Positions 52,515 to 62,472 of a stretch of DNA of 64,000 nt are shown here, piece after piece; the stretch's first letter is position 1, and the number at the start of each line of letters is the position of its first letter. The notes under the pieces are model-generated. The model was not told the origin of the DNA. It made no database searches and was given only the letters and a program-made list of their open reading frames with translations. Origin of the DNA: Prevotellaceae bacterium UBA4332 (GTDB taxonomy: Bacteria > Bacteroidota > Bacteroidia > Bacteroidales > Bacteroidaceae). The translations under genes were made by a program, and so were the position numbers. The stretch covers positions 127,196 through 191,195 of the forward strand of contig DGTQ01000011.1 of NCBI GenBank assembly GCA_002394365.1, in the 5' to 3' direction.

Positions 52515-55500
52515 ATGTCTGAAAAAACAAAAAACGTACGCTATGCGCTCGTGGGCATGTTGCTGCTCTTCTGCAGTGCTGTCGTGCAGGCGCAGACAGT
52601 CAGCGGTAACGTGAAGGATCCTACTGGCGAGCCCGTAATAGGTGCTACCGTCATGGAGCAAGGCACGCAGAATGGTACCGTGACAGACTTTGACGGTAAC
52701 TTCACCATCACGCTGAAAGGCAAGAGCCACAAACTCGTATTCTCATACGTGGGGATGCAGAACCAGACGGTGGATGTTGCGGGAAAATCTTCTGTAAACG
52801 TCAACATGAAGGATGATGCTCAGATGCTTGACGAAGTCGTTGCCATCGGTTATGGTACAGTCCGTAAGAAGGACCTTACAGGTGCTGTAGCCCAGGTAGG
52901 GGCAAAGCAGATTGAGAACATCCCTGTAACGGATGTTTCACAGGCTCTCCAAGGTAAGATGTCGGGTGTAAATGTAACCGTGGCAGATGGTGCTCCTGAT
53001 GCAGAATCTACTATTCGCGTTCGTGGTGGCGGTTCTCTGTCACAGGATAACTCACCTCTCTACATCGTGGATGGCTTTGAGGTTGCTGACATCAGCGATA
53101 TTGCTCCTTCCGAAATCGAGACTATCGATGTATTGAAGGATGCTTCTTCTACCGCCATCTATGGTGCTAAAGGTGCAAACGGTGTCATCATTGTAACAAC
53201 AAAGAGTGGAACAGATGCCCGTATTCCAAAGATAAACTTCAATGCAAGCTGGACATGGAAGAAAGCAGCTAAATTCCAAAAGGTACTTTCTCCATATGAC
53301 TATGCAATGGCAAAATATGAGATGACAACGGGTTCCACCAACAACCCTACTACTTATGGCAAGCGCAATAGTCTGGGATTCTATAATGACTTGGATATTT
53401 ACAGAAGCACAGCAGGTATGGATTATCAGGATGAAATCTTCGGACGTACCGGTTTCCAGCAGATGTACAACGTGAATATCGCAGGTGGTACAAAAAAATA
53501 TCAGTATAATGTAACTTATGCTCATGACGATCAAGATGCCATAATGCTTAACTCAGGTTCAAGCAAGAACAATGTCAGTGGTAAGTTTAAATGGAAGCCT
53601 AACAAATACATTACCGTTGATGCAAATGTACGTCTGTCTTATCAGAAGGTTAAGGGTTTAGGCTCAGGTGCTGATACAAACGAGTCAAATGCGGCTACAA
53701 GTATTGTAGCTAATTCTGTGGCTTACTCACCCATAGCAGGTGTATCCATTGAAGATGATGACGAGGAACTGTTGCAGACTAATACTTACTCACCTCTTCA
53801 GCGACTGTTGGGTACGTACAAGAAGGTGACCAACAACAAGCAGACCTATAACATTGGTTTTACATGGAAGCCTTGGAAGCACTGGTCATTCAAGACTGAG
53901 TTCAGCTACAATCATAACAACAAGATAACAGACCAGGTATGGACAGCAGAGGCAACAACAAGTGCGAAGACCTATAAGGGCTCTGCACAGTCTCGCTATT
54001 ACGAAGACAAAAAGCATGGCTGGACATCTAAAAACTATGTTACTTATGACAACAAGAAACTTTTCGGTGGTCGTGACAATATCAACGTAGTTGCTGGTTT
54101 TGACATTCAGAGTACTTCTGAAAAAACTCGCGAGGATTTCAGGGCTGGTTATGACTATAGAACTACGGAGGACATTCTTTCTCACAGAGGAGAGGCTACT
54201 TACATTCTGCCTGTAATACCGGGTGAGGTAGAAGATGACAACATGAAGTCTTTCTATGGACGTGTGAACTATATCATGAAAGAAAAGTATCTGCTCACAT
54301 TCACCATGCGTGCCGATGGTTCTTCAAAGTTTGCCAGTGGCAATCACTGGGGATTCTTCCCAGCAGGTTCTCTCGCATGGCGCGTGTCTGATGAGAAATT
54401 TCTGAAGGACAGCAGGTGGATATCTAATTTGAAACTTCGTTTTTCTCTGGGTATGGCAGGAAACAACCGTATCAAGTCTGGTTTGCTTTACACAACATAC
54501 TCAGCTGCAAGCAACTCTTCAGCAACACCATATTTTATAAATGATGTTCGTACACCAATGTATGAGAGAACGACATCCTCTCTTTATAACGACAATCTGA
54601 AGTGGGAGACAACCATCACACGTAACTTCGGTATCGACTATGGCTTCTGGAAAGGACGCATAAATGGTTCTCTCGAATTATATTGGAATACAACGAAAGA
54701 CCTTCTGATGGCTGTTACAATTCCTGCAAATAGCGGTTCTACAACTCAGTATCAGAACTTCGGTAAGACGTCAAACAAGGGTATTGAGCTTTCTTCAAAC
54801 ATCGTGGCTTTCGACTCAAAGAAGGTTACCATTAATGCAAACTTCAATATAGCCTATAACAAAAATAAGATTGAGGAACTTAGTGAATATGCAGGTCAGT
54901 GGCAAAGCTCAAACTTTGCTGGTAGTAAAGTTTCCAATTATGAAGAATTTAGGACTGTTGCCGGCGGTGCACTTGGTGAAGTTTGGGGTTATCAAACTGA
55001 TGGTTTCTATACTCCTGTTACGTATGATGCAGACGGAAACTATGTAAGCGGTGAGATAAGGTTTAATGGCTCTTCATGGGAACTCGACCCAGATTATTGC
55101 AATAATGAGAGCTATAAAAGCCTTGGCGGTGTACTGTATCCTGGACAGCTCAAGCTTAAGGATGCTGATGGTGACGGAGTCTTTGATATGGTAGGAGACA
55201 AAGTCAAGCTCGGCAATACTGTTCCAAAGTGGACTGGTGGTTTCGGCGGCGACATAACTTGGAAGAATACATGGGGTAATATTGATGCTACCGTGTTCTT
55301 TAACTTTGCTCTCGGACATCAGATACTCAATGGTACACGACTTGTCAATTCTTATGCAAGCAGCACCAATCTGAGCTATAACCTCGTTGATAATTTCAAG
55401 GCAGGCAACTGTTATTCATGGATTGATCCTGCAACGGGTTATAACCTTGGACGTCCAAATACGGATGTAATAAACTACTACGGATCTGCACAAGGAATAC

Positions 55501-55841
55501 AGGACCGTCTTGCAGAGATTAATGCTGGCAGAACACTCTACAGTCCTGTAGCTACAACAAAGATGCTTATCATCAATGACTGCGTAGAAGATGCTAGTTT
55601 CTTGCGCCTGCAGAATGTGACGATAGGCTACTCTTTCCCAAAGAAATTGGTCAAGAAGATTCATTTGTCTAATCTTCGTATCTATTTCACAGGTTATAAT
55701 TTGGCTTGTTGGACAAAGTATTCAGGAGCAGATCCTGAAGTGGATGTATGTTCAAAGAAGAATCCAATGTGTCCTGGCGTAGATTATTCTGCTTATCCTA
55801 AGACACGTTCATTCGTAGCAGGTCTTAATGTGTCATTCTAA
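52515..55841 (+). CDS. SusC/RagA-like TonB-dependent glycan transporter
   Basis: Outer-membrane importer of oligosaccharides. The 1108 residues start with a signal peptide (MLLLFCSAVVQAQ), then the carboxypeptidase-regulatory-like domain (VSGNVKDPTGEPVIGATV), the plug (DVSQALQGKMSGVNV, IRVRGGGSLSQDNSPLYIVDG) and the barrel ending SFVAGLNVSF. It pairs with the SusD gene 19 bp downstream. The pectate lyase in the same run makes pectin the likely substrate. No hybrid two-component or anti-sigma regulator is in the window. Confidence 0.96.
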   Translation: MSEKTKNVRYALVGMLLLFCSAVVQAQTVSGNVKDPTGEPVIGATVMEQGTQNGTVTDFDGNFTITLKGKSHKLVFSYVGMQNQTVDVAGKSSVNVNMKDDAQMLDEVVAIGYGTVRKKDLTGAVAQVGAKQIENIPVTDVSQALQGKMSGVNVTVADGAPDAESTIRVRGGGSLSQDNSPLYIVDGFEVADISDIAPSEIETIDVLKDASSTAIYGAKGANGVIIVTTKSGTDARIPKINFNASWTWKKAAKFQKVLSPYDYAMAKYEMTTGSTNNPTTYGKRNSLGFYNDLDIYRSTAGMDYQDEIFGRTGFQQMYNVNIAGGTKKYQYNVTYAHDDQDAIMLNSGSSKNNVSGKFKWKPNKYITVDANVRLSYQKVKGLGSGADTNESNAATSIVANSVAYSPIAGVSIEDDDEELLQTNTYSPLQRLLGTYKKVTNNKQTYNIGFTWKPWKHWSFKTEFSYNHNNKITDQVWTAEATTSAKTYKGSAQSRYYEDKKHGWTSKNYVTYDNKKLFGGRDNINVVAGFDIQSTSEKTREDFRAGYDYRTTEDILSHRGEATYILPVIPGEVEDDNMKSFYGRVNYIMKEKYLLTFTMRADGSSKFASGNHWGFFPAGSLAWRVSDEKFLKDSRWISNLKLRFSLGMAGNNRIKSGLLYTTYSAASNSSATPYFINDVRTPMYERTTSSLYNDNLKWETTITRNFGIDYGFWKGRINGSLELYWNTTKDLLMAVTIPANSGSTTQYQNFGKTSNKGIELSSNIVAFDSKKVTINANFNIAYNKNKIEELSEYAGQWQSSNFAGSKVSNYEEFRTVAGGALGEVWGYQTDGFYTPVTYDADGNYVSGEIRFNGSSWELDPDYCNNESYKSLGGVLYPGQLKLKDADGDGVFDMVGDKVKLGNTVPKWTGGFGGDITWKNTWGNIDATVFFNFALGHQILNGTRLVNSYASSTNLSYNLVDNFKAGNCYSWIDPATGYNLGRPNTDVINYYGSAQGIQDRLAEINAGRTLYSPVATTKMLIINDCVEDASFLRLQNVTIGYSFPKKLVKKIHLSNLRIYFTGYNLACWTKYSGADPEVDVCSKKNPMCPGVDYSAYPKTRSFVAGLNVSF

Positions 55842-55860
55842 TAATTAAGGAGGAAAACAA

Positions 55861-57945
55861 ATGAAATATAACAAAGTAATATATGTTCTGCTCTTTGGCG
55901 CATTGACACTTACAGGGTGCAGTGATTTCCTTGAGCCCGAAACAGAATACAAGAGGACTCCGGAGCAGGTATTTAATTCTGTCGAAGAGACGGAACTGAA
56001 GTTGAATGGTACATACGGATTGTTGACTGGCAATATCTATTCTTCTTATCTTACCACAATATTCTGTAACAACTCTGATGTTGAACTTGTTGACGAGGGT
56101 AAGGATACCAAGATTGACGTAGATAACTTCCGTGGTTACATGAACTACGTGAATATGTCTGGTGCCAAGTCATACAGCGCTATCACAACCTTGTGGAACA
56201 ATGCGTATGCTATCATAGAGGACTGCAACGAGATTATCGATGGCATTAACAAGAGCAACATTAAAGATGATGCCAAGATGAAGCAGTATCTCGGTGAAGC
56301 TCTCGCAATACGCGCCTTGATATACATGGAGATTACACGTCTTTGGGGTGATGTGCCTCTTATGATGGAACCAGCAAAGGCAGATCTGAGCAATGTATAT
56401 ACGGGCAAGGTTGACAGAGACTATATTCTCGACAAGATGCTTGAGAGTCTTGAGGAAGCACAGGGATATTTGGAAGGAACCACGAATAACTCACGCCACG
56501 TGACAAAATACTTCGTGGAAGCTCTCTACGGACAGATAGCACTGCAGCGTTGCGGATATGCCATTCGCGAGCCACAGCGTAACCAACCTTATGCAGAGGT
56601 AGGCTACGAAGGTTATGTCAATGCAAGTGCAGATGCAGACGTACGCAAGACACTCTCTGATGGAACCTATCCAACCATGCGTTGCTCTGACGAGACTCGT
56701 AACGAGATTTATGCAAAGGCTATCGTGAAGCTTAATGATGTCATCCAGAATGGTGGCTACCAGCTTGTTTCAAGTTTCGACCAGTATTGGACAGATGTAA
56801 ATCTTCGCAAGGATGATATCAGCGAAAACATCTTCGAGATTCCTATGGGCTTCAACGTAAGTAGTGAGTTAGGTTCCACTATTGGTGTAAAACTCAATTG
56901 GTCTTCATCAGAGGTACATAATTCGTATGGTGTAGGTAACTCTGCTTATCCAAAGCTTACATTGCCTCTCTATGACAGCTATGAGAAGGATGCTGATGGC
57001 AATTGTATCGATACACGTCGTGACGTGACATGCTCTCTCGTGACAGTGGAGAATCTTGCAGCTGGAGAAGCTAATCCTGCTGACGGCAATACAGACTCTG
57101 AGAAGGAGCGTGTTTATGAGAAACCAATAGGTGACCATCCTTTCAATATTTATCCCTCAAAGTGGGATGCTCGCAAGCTCTATGAAAAGTCAAGCGGATG
57201 GGCTTTGCAAAACAGCAGTGTGTCAGCTAAGTGGAACTACGGAATTCGCGCCGTTCGCATGCGACTTCCACAGGTATTGCTCTACTATGCTGAGATGTAT
57301 AATGAGCTTAGCAATGCAGGGACTCTGCCTTCAGAAGTTTCAATGACTGCCATAGAGGCTATCAACAAGGTGCATCAACGTGCTACTGGCAAGAGTGCTG
57401 AGATTTCAGATAATTACACAGACATATTCAATGCTATCGTGGATGAGAACATGTGGGAGTTTGCTGGTGAAGGATTCCGTAAGTTTGACCTCATACGCTG
57501 GAATCTCCTTGCATATAAGATTCTGGAGATGAAAGAAAACTATGCCAAGAACTTCAAGGCTAACATTTATGCCAAGGACGTAAGCTATGACTATGATTAC
57601 TATTGGAAGTATGGTCAAGAGCATACAGAGGATCAGAGTTGCTTGAAGATTACCAAAATTTACATTTATAATTCAGACAACACTGACGGTGCCAAGGTGC
57701 AAGGCGCTACAAGTGGATTTGGCACAAAGATGGATAACTATAATAAGGGAAAATCTGTTGACAACCTTGACAAGCACCTGCCAATGATTAGTATGGGACT
57801 TGTGGGTAAGGAAATCACAACAAAGGGATTCCCTGATATCGTTGAGCCTACAGAGGGTGGTGTAAAGAACCGTTATCTGCTTCCTCTGACATACGACATC
57901 GTCAATAACTCTAACCACATATTGAATAATTCATACAATTTCTAA
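55861..57945 (+). CDS. SusD/RagB-like glycan-binding lipoprotein
   Basis: Surface lid that works with SusC. The 694 residues have a lipobox (LTLTGCSDFLEPE), the SusD N-terminal pattern NSVEETELKLNGTYG, the helical core (ALAIRALIYMEITRLWGDVPLMM) and the C-terminal segment FAGEGFRKFDLIRWN. Rather long for the family. Ligand inferred as pectin fragments from the neighbours. Confidence 0.95.
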   Translation: MKYNKVIYVLLFGALTLTGCSDFLEPETEYKRTPEQVFNSVEETELKLNGTYGLLTGNIYSSYLTTIFCNNSDVELVDEGKDTKIDVDNFRGYMNYVNMSGAKSYSAITTLWNNAYAIIEDCNEIIDGINKSNIKDDAKMKQYLGEALAIRALIYMEITRLWGDVPLMMEPAKADLSNVYTGKVDRDYILDKMLESLEEAQGYLEGTTNNSRHVTKYFVEALYGQIALQRCGYAIREPQRNQPYAEVGYEGYVNASADADVRKTLSDGTYPTMRCSDETRNEIYAKAIVKLNDVIQNGGYQLVSSFDQYWTDVNLRKDDISENIFEIPMGFNVSSELGSTIGVKLNWSSSEVHNSYGVGNSAYPKLTLPLYDSYEKDADGNCIDTRRDVTCSLVTVENLAAGEANPADGNTDSEKERVYEKPIGDHPFNIYPSKWDARKLYEKSSGWALQNSSVSAKWNYGIRAVRMRLPQVLLYYAEMYNELSNAGTLPSEVSMTAIEAINKVHQRATGKSAEISDNYTDIFNAIVDENMWEFAGEGFRKFDLIRWNLLAYKILEMKENYAKNFKANIYAKDVSYDYDYYWKYGQEHTEDQSCLKITKIYIYNSDNTDGAKVQGATSGFGTKMDNYNKGKSVDNLDKHLPMISMGLVGKEITTKGFPDIVEPTEGGVKNRYLLPLTYDIVNNSNHILNNSYNF

Positions 57946-57965
57946 TTCATAGATAGAGAACAATT

Positions 57966-59741
57966 ATGAAGACAAGGAAATATATATCATTCATCGCTGC
58001 TGTTCTCGGTATAGGATTTTTCTCAGCCTGTACCGACGGCAACGACTGGGGCATTGACGGGGCATCCAATCGTGTAATGACTCCAAAAATATCTTCCGTA
58101 AAAGGCGGTGAGGGTGCTTTGGATGTGTCCTTTACCTCTTATGGCGGTAATTCTTACTTGATAGAAGTAAATGAGAATCCTTTCTCAATTACAGACCTTG
58201 ACGGAGATATACAGGAAGGTTCTATAACAGCTGTTGTAACAGGTTCTCCTGGTACTATATCAGGTCTGAATGGCTATACTGACTACTATGTGCGTATGCG
58301 CTCGCAGTCAGATTCCAAGACTCCTTCCCATTGGTATTATTATGCAGAAAGCAGCGGTACTCTGAAGACTGCACAGACATTGGGCTTGCAGATACTGGAA
58401 GAGGTTGCGGATGATGATCGACAGGCTGAAGCTATCACTGTACGTTGGATTGAAGGATATGCTCCTACCTCTATCACCGCAACCTACTTGAACGGTGAAG
58501 AAAAGGCAGTGATTTCTTATCCTCTTGATGATGAGGCACGAGCTAACCGCACATTCACTTGCACAGGACTTACGCCTTCTACCATCTATGATATACGCAT
58601 ATATAACGGTGAAGAGTGTATCGGTATGAGAGAGACCAAGACTCTTAAGGCTCCTCCTGTTGCAGACTACACCTACACAGTAGAAGGCAATGTCATCGAT
58701 CAGACGATAATGAACAATGTAGCTGCTCAGGCAAAGGAGAACGCCGGTGGTGCTGAAACATACGCCGCTACATTCATTATACCTGCTGGCAAAGAGGTTA
58801 GTGTTACCGCAGGTACCACAGGAGTGGTTGTTCCTGCAGGTATGACAGTTTACTTCTATGGTGCAGAGAGCACCGACAATGTAAAGGGAACTCTTGTCTT
58901 CCCATACCAGCTCGACATTGCGGGCAACCATGGCGAGATAAGTTTCGATAATCTCAACATTACTGCACCTGGCGCGGGCTCAAACAAGTATATTATCAAC
59001 CAGACGACAGCATCTTCTACGGGCAACATAACGTTCACAGGCTGTAACATTTATGATGTAAACTGTGCCGTCATACGTACTCAGGGCTCAAATGCCGTTA
59101 ACATTGGTACTGTAACAATAGATGATTGCGTAATCAGTAACCAAGGTACTATGAACCAGAGTTATGGCTACGTTATCAATGCTGGCTGTACTGGAGGTAC
59201 AATAAGTGAAGTAGAGATTACAAACTCAACGTTCAACACTTGTACCGTGGGCATTGTAAACAACAACACCAAGAATTCTTACTACATCTCCAAGGTAAAG
59301 ATATCTGATTGTACGTTCTACAATTGTATTGGTAGCGGTTTCTACCTCGTCAATGCAGGCAAGGATGCTTCAAGTAAACTGCTGCCTACGAATATTACAA
59401 TAAGCAATGTAATTGTCGGTAAACTGTATAACTCTGCAGCAAAGGGTTATCAGACATCTGGTGAGCTGACCCTTGACCACTTCTATCAGACTGCTGGTTG
59501 GAAGTTCTCTGGTGGTTCATTCAAGTCTGCTGATGATGGTCTGAAACTTGACTGGAGAACAGGTCAGTTCAGTGATGACGAACTGTTTGAAAATCCAGCG
59601 AACGGTGACTTTACTTTAAAGCACTGGTTCGAACAGACCTCTGCAGATGAGACAAAGGGTCAGCAGTTTGACATCTACGGAGACCCACGTTGGAGGCAGG
59701 ATACTGCTGGCGACGATGAAGATTCTGGTAACGAAGAGTAA
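57966..59741 (+). CDS. Surface lipoprotein with DUF4957/DUF5123-type architecture
   Basis: The 591 residues have a lipobox (GIGFFSACTDG), two fibronectin-III-like segments (about 45-240) and a parallel-beta-helix-like C-terminal half (NITFTGCNIYDVNCAVIRTQG, TISEVEITNSTFNTCTVGIV). This is the layout of DUF4957/DUF5123 proteins seen in pectin loci. It likely binds pectin at the surface; no catalytic residues can be named. It is third in the SusC-SusD run and is followed by a hairpin. Confidence 0.8.
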   Translation: MKTRKYISFIAAVLGIGFFSACTDGNDWGIDGASNRVMTPKISSVKGGEGALDVSFTSYGGNSYLIEVNENPFSITDLDGDIQEGSITAVVTGSPGTISGLNGYTDYYVRMRSQSDSKTPSHWYYYAESSGTLKTAQTLGLQILEEVADDDRQAEAITVRWIEGYAPTSITATYLNGEEKAVISYPLDDEARANRTFTCTGLTPSTIYDIRIYNGEECIGMRETKTLKAPPVADYTYTVEGNVIDQTIMNNVAAQAKENAGGAETYAATFIIPAGKEVSVTAGTTGVVVPAGMTVYFYGAESTDNVKGTLVFPYQLDIAGNHGEISFDNLNITAPGAGSNKYIINQTTASSTGNITFTGCNIYDVNCAVIRTQGSNAVNIGTVTIDDCVISNQGTMNQSYGYVINAGCTGGTISEVEITNSTFNTCTVGIVNNNTKNSYYISKVKISDCTFYNCIGSGFYLVNAGKDASSKLLPTNITISNVIVGKLYNSAAKGYQTSGELTLDHFYQTAGWKFSGGSFKSADDGLKLDWRTGQFSDDELFENPANGDFTLKHWFEQTSADETKGQQFDIYGDPRWRQDTAGDDEDSGNEE

Positions 59742-59760
59742 AATTAAGTAATAATAAGAA

Positions 59761-59804
59761 AAGTCCTTGTATCAAGATAAGAATCCTTGGTACAAGGGCT
59801 TTTT
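59761..59804 (+). terminator. Hairpin between the lipoprotein and the pectate lyase
   Basis: AAGTCCTTGTATCAAG pairs with CTTGGTACAAGGGCTT (two G-T pairs), followed by a short T-run. It may lower expression of the lyase relative to the SusCD genes. Confidence 0.75.
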
Positions 59805-59831
59805 ACTAACAAGCAAATAGCAATACATATT

Positions 59832-61418
59832 ATGAAAAAGTCGATAAAGAAAACCATTGAAGCATTTTCTTTTGTCGTAGGAGTAATGTGCGGGAGCCTT
59901 ATATTGACATCATGTGGCGGTGGAGACGACGGAGGCGCTGGTAGTGGCTCAGGTGGTTCAGGAGATAATACAGGAGACATTCCTGTAAAGACAAGGTCAC
60001 GTGCGTTAGCTTTCCCTGGAGCAGAAGGAGGGGCATCCACCATAACAGGTGGTTCCATCTCAGGAGGAAGTGTCTATATTGTAACTAACACGAATAATGC
60101 AGGAACAGGGTCTTTACGCGATGCAGTATCTATGAGTGGCAGAACGATTGTATTTGCAGTTTCTGGAACAATCAACCTCGAAACTAATCTGAACATCACT
60201 GCAAAGAATCTAACCATAGCAGGACAGACAGCACCTGGTGACGGTATCTGCATAGCTGGATATCCTGTAAAGTTTACCAATACAGAAAATATAATAGTGC
60301 GTTATGTGCGCTTCCGTCTTGGAGACCAAAATGTTGACAAATCTAATTTTGATGCAGATGCGGGTGATGCTCTTGAAGTCAAGGACAGCAAGGATATCAT
60401 GATAGACCATTGCTCAATGTCATGGTCAACAGATGAGTGCGCATCTTTCTCACGTGTTGAGAACCTCACAGTACAATATTGTATAATATCTGAGAGTCTG
60501 AAATTATCAGGACACTCCAAGGGAAATCACGGATATGGGGGAATATGGGGTGGTAAGAACGTTTCCTATCATCATAACCTGCTCGCTGACCATGACAGCC
60601 GTAATCCGCGTTTTGACCATGAATATGTAGGCGGTAACTATCGTGGTCCAATCAACTATATAAACAACGTAGTGTATAACTGGGGCGGCAACTCCACTTA
60701 TGGTGGTGAGGCAAAGCCAACAAGTACACCCTTCCATATCAACATGGAAAACAACTTCTATAAGCCTGGACCTTCTTCAAATCATCAGGGACGTCTGATT
60801 GAGATTACTACCATGTGCGGCAATTGCGCAACATCCTCACCATATCAGTGCACACCAGCTCAACTTTATATCAGCGGAAACAATGTCGATGGTACAGCTA
60901 ACAAAGATTGGAATGGCGTAGAATTTGGCAAGAGCACAAAAGTTAATGGCACAACATACAATGATAGCCGCTCAAATGAGACACTGCTTAATCTCGCAAA
61001 ACTTAACAGTCGCTATACTATAGGCCTAACATTATTGACATACATTGAATCTGCTCAGGAAGCATATGAAAGTGTACTCACCTTTGCAGGAGCCTCGCTT
61101 AAACGTGATGATGTAGATAACCGTATAGTAAATCAAGTGAAGAACAATACTGGTGCTATAATAAACAAGGTTTCCGATACCGCTGGGTACCCTACCCTCA
61201 ATAGTACCACAGCATCAGAAGATCTTGATAAAGATGGCATGCCTGATGCATGGGAGGAGCAACAACTGGCTACTCTCGGTGTAACAGGAAAGACATATAA
61301 AGATTTTCGTCCAAACATCTACAACCTCTCCAGCAAATACACTAACCTGGAGGTTTATCTCAACTCACTCGTAGTAAATACCTTCCCTGCTGGTGCTGGA
61401 GCATCGGAAATAAAGTAG
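59832..61418 (+). CDS. Pectate lyase, polysaccharide lyase family 1-like
   Basis: Cleaves polygalacturonate by beta-elimination. From ATG 59832 the 528 residues have a lipobox (LTSCGGGDDGG), then the beta-helix lyase domain (LAFPGAEGGASTITGG, GSLRDAV, IDHCSMSWSTDECASF, HHNLLADHDSRNPRFD with an Arg fitting the catalytic site). A C-terminal extension has the Ca-binding-like segment DLDKDGMPDAWEE. The Gly/Ser linker after the lipid anchor suggests a surface enzyme. The 15 upstream codons of the frame lie in the terminator tail and are left out. Confidence 0.92.
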   Translation: MKKSIKKTIEAFSFVVGVMCGSLILTSCGGGDDGGAGSGSGGSGDNTGDIPVKTRSRALAFPGAEGGASTITGGSISGGSVYIVTNTNNAGTGSLRDAVSMSGRTIVFAVSGTINLETNLNITAKNLTIAGQTAPGDGICIAGYPVKFTNTENIIVRYVRFRLGDQNVDKSNFDADAGDALEVKDSKDIMIDHCSMSWSTDECASFSRVENLTVQYCIISESLKLSGHSKGNHGYGGIWGGKNVSYHHNLLADHDSRNPRFDHEYVGGNYRGPINYINNVVYNWGGNSTYGGEAKPTSTPFHINMENNFYKPGPSSNHQGRLIEITTMCGNCATSSPYQCTPAQLYISGNNVDGTANKDWNGVEFGKSTKVNGTTYNDSRSNETLLNLAKLNSRYTIGLTLLTYIESAQEAYESVLTFAGASLKRDDVDNRIVNQVKNNTGAIINKVSDTAGYPTLNSTTASEDLDKDGMPDAWEEQQLATLGVTGKTYKDFRPNIYNLSSKYTNLEVYLNSLVVNTFPAGAGASEIK

Positions 61419-61446
61419 GGAGTTGTGAAAGGATATTGTAGCTTAC

Positions 61447-61483
61447 AGGAGGTCGTGTCAGACATGACCTCCTCGATTTTTTG
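61447..61483 (+). terminator. Terminator after the pectate lyase
   Basis: AGGAGGTCGTGTC pairs with GACATGACCTCCT (one G-T pair, shared CA loop), followed by GATTTTTTG. Confidence 0.88.
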
Positions 61484-61513
61484 TTAGTCTTTCGTAAAAT
61501 TACTCTTTAATCT

Positions 61514-61544
61514 TTTGAGAATAAACAAAAACTTCGTAACTTTG
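61514..61544 (+). promoter_or_regulatory. Promoter of the DUF3791/DUF3990 cassette
   Basis: -33 TTTG (61514-61517) and -7 TAACTTTG (61537-61544) are 19 bp apart, 22 bp before the first ATG. Confidence 0.75.
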
Positions 61545-61566
61545 CAAGCAGATAAAAACATAGATT

Positions 61567-61781
61567 ATGTTTAGCATAAGAGACATATCAGAATATATTG
61601 TGACGCTGATTGCAGCATTTGCACAGCGTTATTCTATGACGGATGTTGATGCTTATCTTTATCTAAATCGCTATGGAGCAATAAAGGTTGCTCACAATTT
61701 TTATGATGTCATACCCAGCCAATGGATGATATGATACAGAGCATCGCTTTGTATTGTCACAGGAGAGGAGGTGAATTATGA
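61567..61781 (+). pseudogene. DUF3791-like small protein, frameshifted
   Basis: From ATG 61567 the frame reads FSIRDISEYIVTLIAAFAQRY...LNRYGAIKVAHNFYDV and stops at 61734. Shifting frame at the GATGTCATACC stretch gives HTQPMDDMIQSIALYCHRRGGEL and a stop at 61779-61781. The join YDV-HTQ matches the usual DUF3791 ending, so one base appears to be missing near 61713. The restored stop overlaps the next ATG as ATGA. Either a real mutation, a sequencing error, or programmed frameshifting. No ORF of this length is obvious without this reading. Confidence 0.6.
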
Positions 61782-62257
61782 TAAAACTTTACCATGGTTC
61801 TACTGTTGACATAACAGAAATAGACCTTGCTAAATCAAGACCCAATAAAGATTTCGGAAAGGGCTTCTATCTCTCTGCTGACAAACACCAAGCGTGGCGT
61901 ATGGGAGAGTTCAAGGCTTTGACTGAAGGTGGTTCTCCAATCATGAATACATATCTCTTTGATGAATCATTGCTGACGTCAGGTGAATTATGAGTGCTTA
62001 TTTTTGATGGTTACACCCGAGAATGGGCAGATTTCATTTTTCTTAACAGGAACAATCCAAAGTCCGAGCCTGCTCATGATTATGATATAATATATGGTCC
62101 CATAGCTAATGATCGCGTTTGGGTACAGATTGGCAAATATGAGGCTGGTGATATTACTCTTGATCAGTTCTTAGAGAATTTGAAATACATGAAAGGTATT
62201 ACTTTCCAGTACTATTTTGGAACAAATTTAGCAATACAACAACTTAAGAAAGTATGA
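61778..62257 (+). pseudogene. DUF3990 protein with in-frame TGA
   Basis: The first part (MIKLYHGSTVDITEIDLAKS...DFGKGFYLSADKHQAWRMG) is the DUF3990 N-terminus; DUF3990 is, to my knowledge, placed near the ADP-ribosyltransferase fold. A TGA at 61991-61993 interrupts it, and the same frame continues directly as VLIFDGYTREWADFIFLNR to 62257, the expected second half. One base change (for example CGA to TGA) explains it. It overlaps its neighbours by ATGA at both ends, so it was the middle gene of a tight operon. The toxin role is inference. Confidence 0.7.
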
Positions 62258-62463
62258 CACCTCCTAATATCACACAGTCTGAATTCAAGTATTTAAAAGA
62301 ACATCTGACGGCTAAGATGATTCAAATACTGGCAGAAGAACAAGGCTATTCCTTAGAGGATGCTATAAACCGTGTTTACACTTCTGATATATATAAGAAA
62401 CTATCAGACAGAGCAACCGGATTATGTGTACAGTCGCCACGTTATATAATGTCATATCTATGA
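62254..62463 (+). CDS. Small protein partner of the DUF3990 cassette
   Basis: The 69-residue protein has a helical start (SEFKYLKEHLTAKMIQILAEEQG) and ends in SDIYKKLSDRATGLCVQSPRYIMSYL. Small proteins with a similar KLSD-TGLY-QSP-YV pattern often accompany DUF3990 genes. It starts by ATGA overlap with the DUF3990 frame. It is the only unbroken member here. A possible antitoxin or regulator; I cannot prove it. Confidence 0.65.
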   Translation: MTPPNITQSEFKYLKEHLTAKMIQILAEEQGYSLEDAINRVYTSDIYKKLSDRATGLCVQSPRYIMSYL

Positions 62464-62472
62464 AACACCACT

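Noticed and set aside
61991..61993. Selenocysteine codon in DUF3990
   Set aside because: No SECIS-like hairpin was seen after the TGA, and the position is not a redox site; a nonsense change is simpler.
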